From positions 1-64,000 of the forward strand of contig NZ_JABMCJ010000087.1 in NCBI RefSeq assembly GCF_013359755.1: 64,000 nt of DNA. The letters run 5' to 3'. Below are positions 62,877 to 64,000 of the stretch, piece by piece. This DNA comes from Tardiphaga robiniae (lineage in GTDB: Bacteria > Pseudomonadota > Alphaproteobacteria > Rhizobiales > Xanthobacteraceae). Made by a program: the position numbers and the translations under genes. The stretch's first letter is position 1, and every line of letters starts with the position of its first letter. The notes under the pieces are model-generated. The model had not been told where the DNA came from and did no database searches. It saw only the letters and a list, made by a program, of their open reading frames with translations.

Positions 62877-63692
62877 TCAGTTGAAGTATTCGGGCAGGGT
62901 GAAGCCGGCATAGAACTTGTCGCTCCGGATAGCGGTCTTGAACGTGTCCGATTGATAGGCCGCAACGATGTCCTTGGCCCACGGCGCCTCGGCATTGCCG
63001 CGGCGGACGGCCACGACGTTAGTATAGGGCTTGGTCATCTTCTCGAGCGCAAAAGCCTCGGTCAGCTTCAGCCCGCTATAGATCGCGAAGTTGCCCTGCA
63101 CGGCGGCGAAGTCGGCATCGCCGAGGGCACGCGGCGCCTGCGCGTTTTCCAGCGGCACGATCTTGATACCCTTCGGATTCTTGATCACGTCGAGCTCGGT
63201 GACATCGACCGGGTTGTTGTCCTTGATCTCGATCCAGCCGAGGTCGCGCAGAATCCACAGCGCGCGCTGCAGGTTCACGGGATCATTGGGCACCACCACG
63301 GTGGCGCCGGCCTTCACGGCATCGGATGTCTTGTGCTTGGTCGAATAGAGACCCATCGGCGGCGTCGGCACGGTGATGATGCCGGTCAGGTCGGTCTTCT
63401 GCCGCTGGTTATAGCTGTCGAGGAACACCGTGTGCTGCATCACATTGGCGTCGATGTCGTTCTTGAACACGGCGGTGTTGGCTTCCAGGCCCGTCGAGAA
63501 CTCATAGTATTTGACGGTGTAGCCCTTCTTTTTCAGCTCGGGCTCGACGCCCTTCTTGAAGCCGTCGATATAGGGGCCGGGCACGAAACCGACCTTGAGT
63601 TCGGGTTTGGTGGCGGACTGCGCGTCGGCATGGTCGCCAAAGGAGACGAGTGCGAGCATCGCTGCAGCGATGACGGAGAGGGCGGTCTTCAT
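62877..63692 (-). CDS. NlpA/MetQ-like substrate-binding protein, non-lipidated
   Basis: The 271-aa product has a signal peptide (LSVIAAAMLALVSFGDHADA) without the Cys needed for lipidation, unlike typical MetQ. The NlpA core is seen in VGFVPGPYIDGFKKGVEPEL, NVMQHTVFLDSYNQ and VVVPNDPVNLQRALWILRDLGW. Ligand is probably methionine or a related sulfur compound. It lies downstream of a sulfonate-type binding protein on the same strand. Confidence 0.87.
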   Translation of the reverse strand: MKTALSVIAAAMLALVSFGDHADAQSATKPELKVGFVPGPYIDGFKKGVEPELKKKGYTVKYYEFSTGLEANTAVFKNDIDANVMQHTVFLDSYNQRQKTDLTGIITVPTPPMGLYSTKHKTSDAVKAGATVVVPNDPVNLQRALWILRDLGWIEIKDNNPVDVTELDVIKNPKGIKIVPLENAQAPRALGDADFAAVQGNFAIYSGLKLTEAFALEKMTKPYTNVVAVRRGNAEAPWAKDIVAAYQSDTFKTAIRSDKFYAGFTLPEYFN

Positions 63693-63725
63693 TGTCGTTG
63701 TCTTTCAGGGAATGTCAGAATGGGA

Positions 63726-64000
63726 TTACTTCGGCGCCCAGATCTTCACGTCGCTGGCATCGACCTTCACGGGGATCAGCTTTTCGTTGAAGAAGGCGTC
63801 GGCGATGATCTGCTGCTCGGACAGGCCGGCTTTGGTGACGGCGCCGACCTTGTAGGAGCGGTGGCTGTTGGCTTCCTCGACGGTGGCGGCGTCGATGCCC
63901 CACAGGCTTGAGAGGAGCTTGGCGGCTTCCTTCGGTTCGGCCTTGGCCCATTTGCCGGTCTCATCGAGCTTCTTGAAAATGACGTTCAGGACGTCGCCGC
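63726..64000 (-). CDS. sulfonate/taurine-type ABC substrate-binding protein, C-terminal part (runs off right edge)
   Basis: The last 90 codons are present. The translation (GDVLNVIFKKLDETGKWAKA, then AAKLLSSLWGIDAATVEEAN and FNEKLIPVKVDASDVKIWAPK) resembles the C-terminus of SsuA/TauA-like proteins. The stop TAA is at 63726-63728. It is upstream of the MetQ-like gene (34-nt gap) and likely in the same transcript. The start lies beyond 64000. Confidence 0.78.
   Translation of the reverse strand, partial: GDVLNVIFKKLDETGKWAKAEPKEAAKLLSSLWGIDAATVEEANSHRSYKVGAVTKAGLSEQQIIADAFFNEKLIPVKVDASDVKIWAPK

Overview
This window reads as chromosome from a high-GC alphaproteobacterium of the Bradyrhizobium/Rhodopseudomonas/Afipia group (Nitrobacteraceae). 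The assignment rests on gene style, small secreted proteins typical of that group, a complete Sox thiosulfate-oxidation locus, and an intergenic repeat that resembles those common in this family. There are no rRNA genes, no CRISPR array, no intact mobile element, and one tRNA (Tyr, GTA).

Layout. 1-2.1 kb: the start of a FAD-dependent oxidoreductase, then a GlxA-type AraC regulator divergent from an isochorismatase-family hydrolase. 2.1-15.4 kb: an accessory block with a decayed tyrosine-integrase fragment on its left and a decayed ISL3-type transposase end on its right. Between them lies one long + strand operon: a peptide-type ABC importer (Tat-exported binding protein, two permeases, a fused double ATPase whose first half is degenerate), a DeoR regulator, an M20 amidohydrolase, two choline/ethanolamine-kinase-like proteins, a HisN-like phosphatase and ethanolamine ammonia-lyase EutBC. 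It looks like a microcompartment-free route for an ethanolamine-containing or related compound. 15.5-22.4 kb: many small secreted or membrane proteins of unknown function, rlmB and tRNA-Tyr.

22.4-37.3 kb: the sulfur-oxidation region. It holds two YeeE/YedE (TsuA-like) transporters, two exported DsrE-like proteins, an ArsR repressor with the two cysteines expected of an SqrR/BigR persulfide sensor, SoxS, CcdA/SoxV, SoxW, SoxAX with an exported HbpS/GlcG-like protein, SoxYZBCD, a cytochrome c and a chemoreceptor. The two divergent promoter regions share a 20-nt motif that is a candidate operator for the ArsR protein.

38.1-51 kb: a catabolic cluster of unknown substrate. It contains a type II dehydroquinase-like protein that lacks two catalytic residues, a D-2-hydroxyacid dehydrogenase, a LysR regulator with a perfect CATAA-N11-TTATG box, an HpaB-like flavin monooxygenase with its reductase, a Rid-family protein without the usual arginine, a spermidine/putrescine-type ABC importer, a DUF1028 protein, an ArgE-like deacylase, a quinone oxidoreductase, an HbpS/GlcG protein and a glutathione S-transferase. 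The combination resembles the logic of the Rut pathway (flavin oxygenase + flavin reductase + Rid protein) and suggests oxidative opening of a nitrogen-containing ring.

51-64 kb: a diguanylate cyclase, a GrlR-like protein, an ABC importer coupled to a class III phosphodiesterase, a Tat-exported GH1 glycosidase, a siderophore-interacting reductase, an aspartate-dehydrogenase-like protein, a peptidoglycan amidase, and MetQ-like and sulfonate-type binding proteins, the last running off the right edge.
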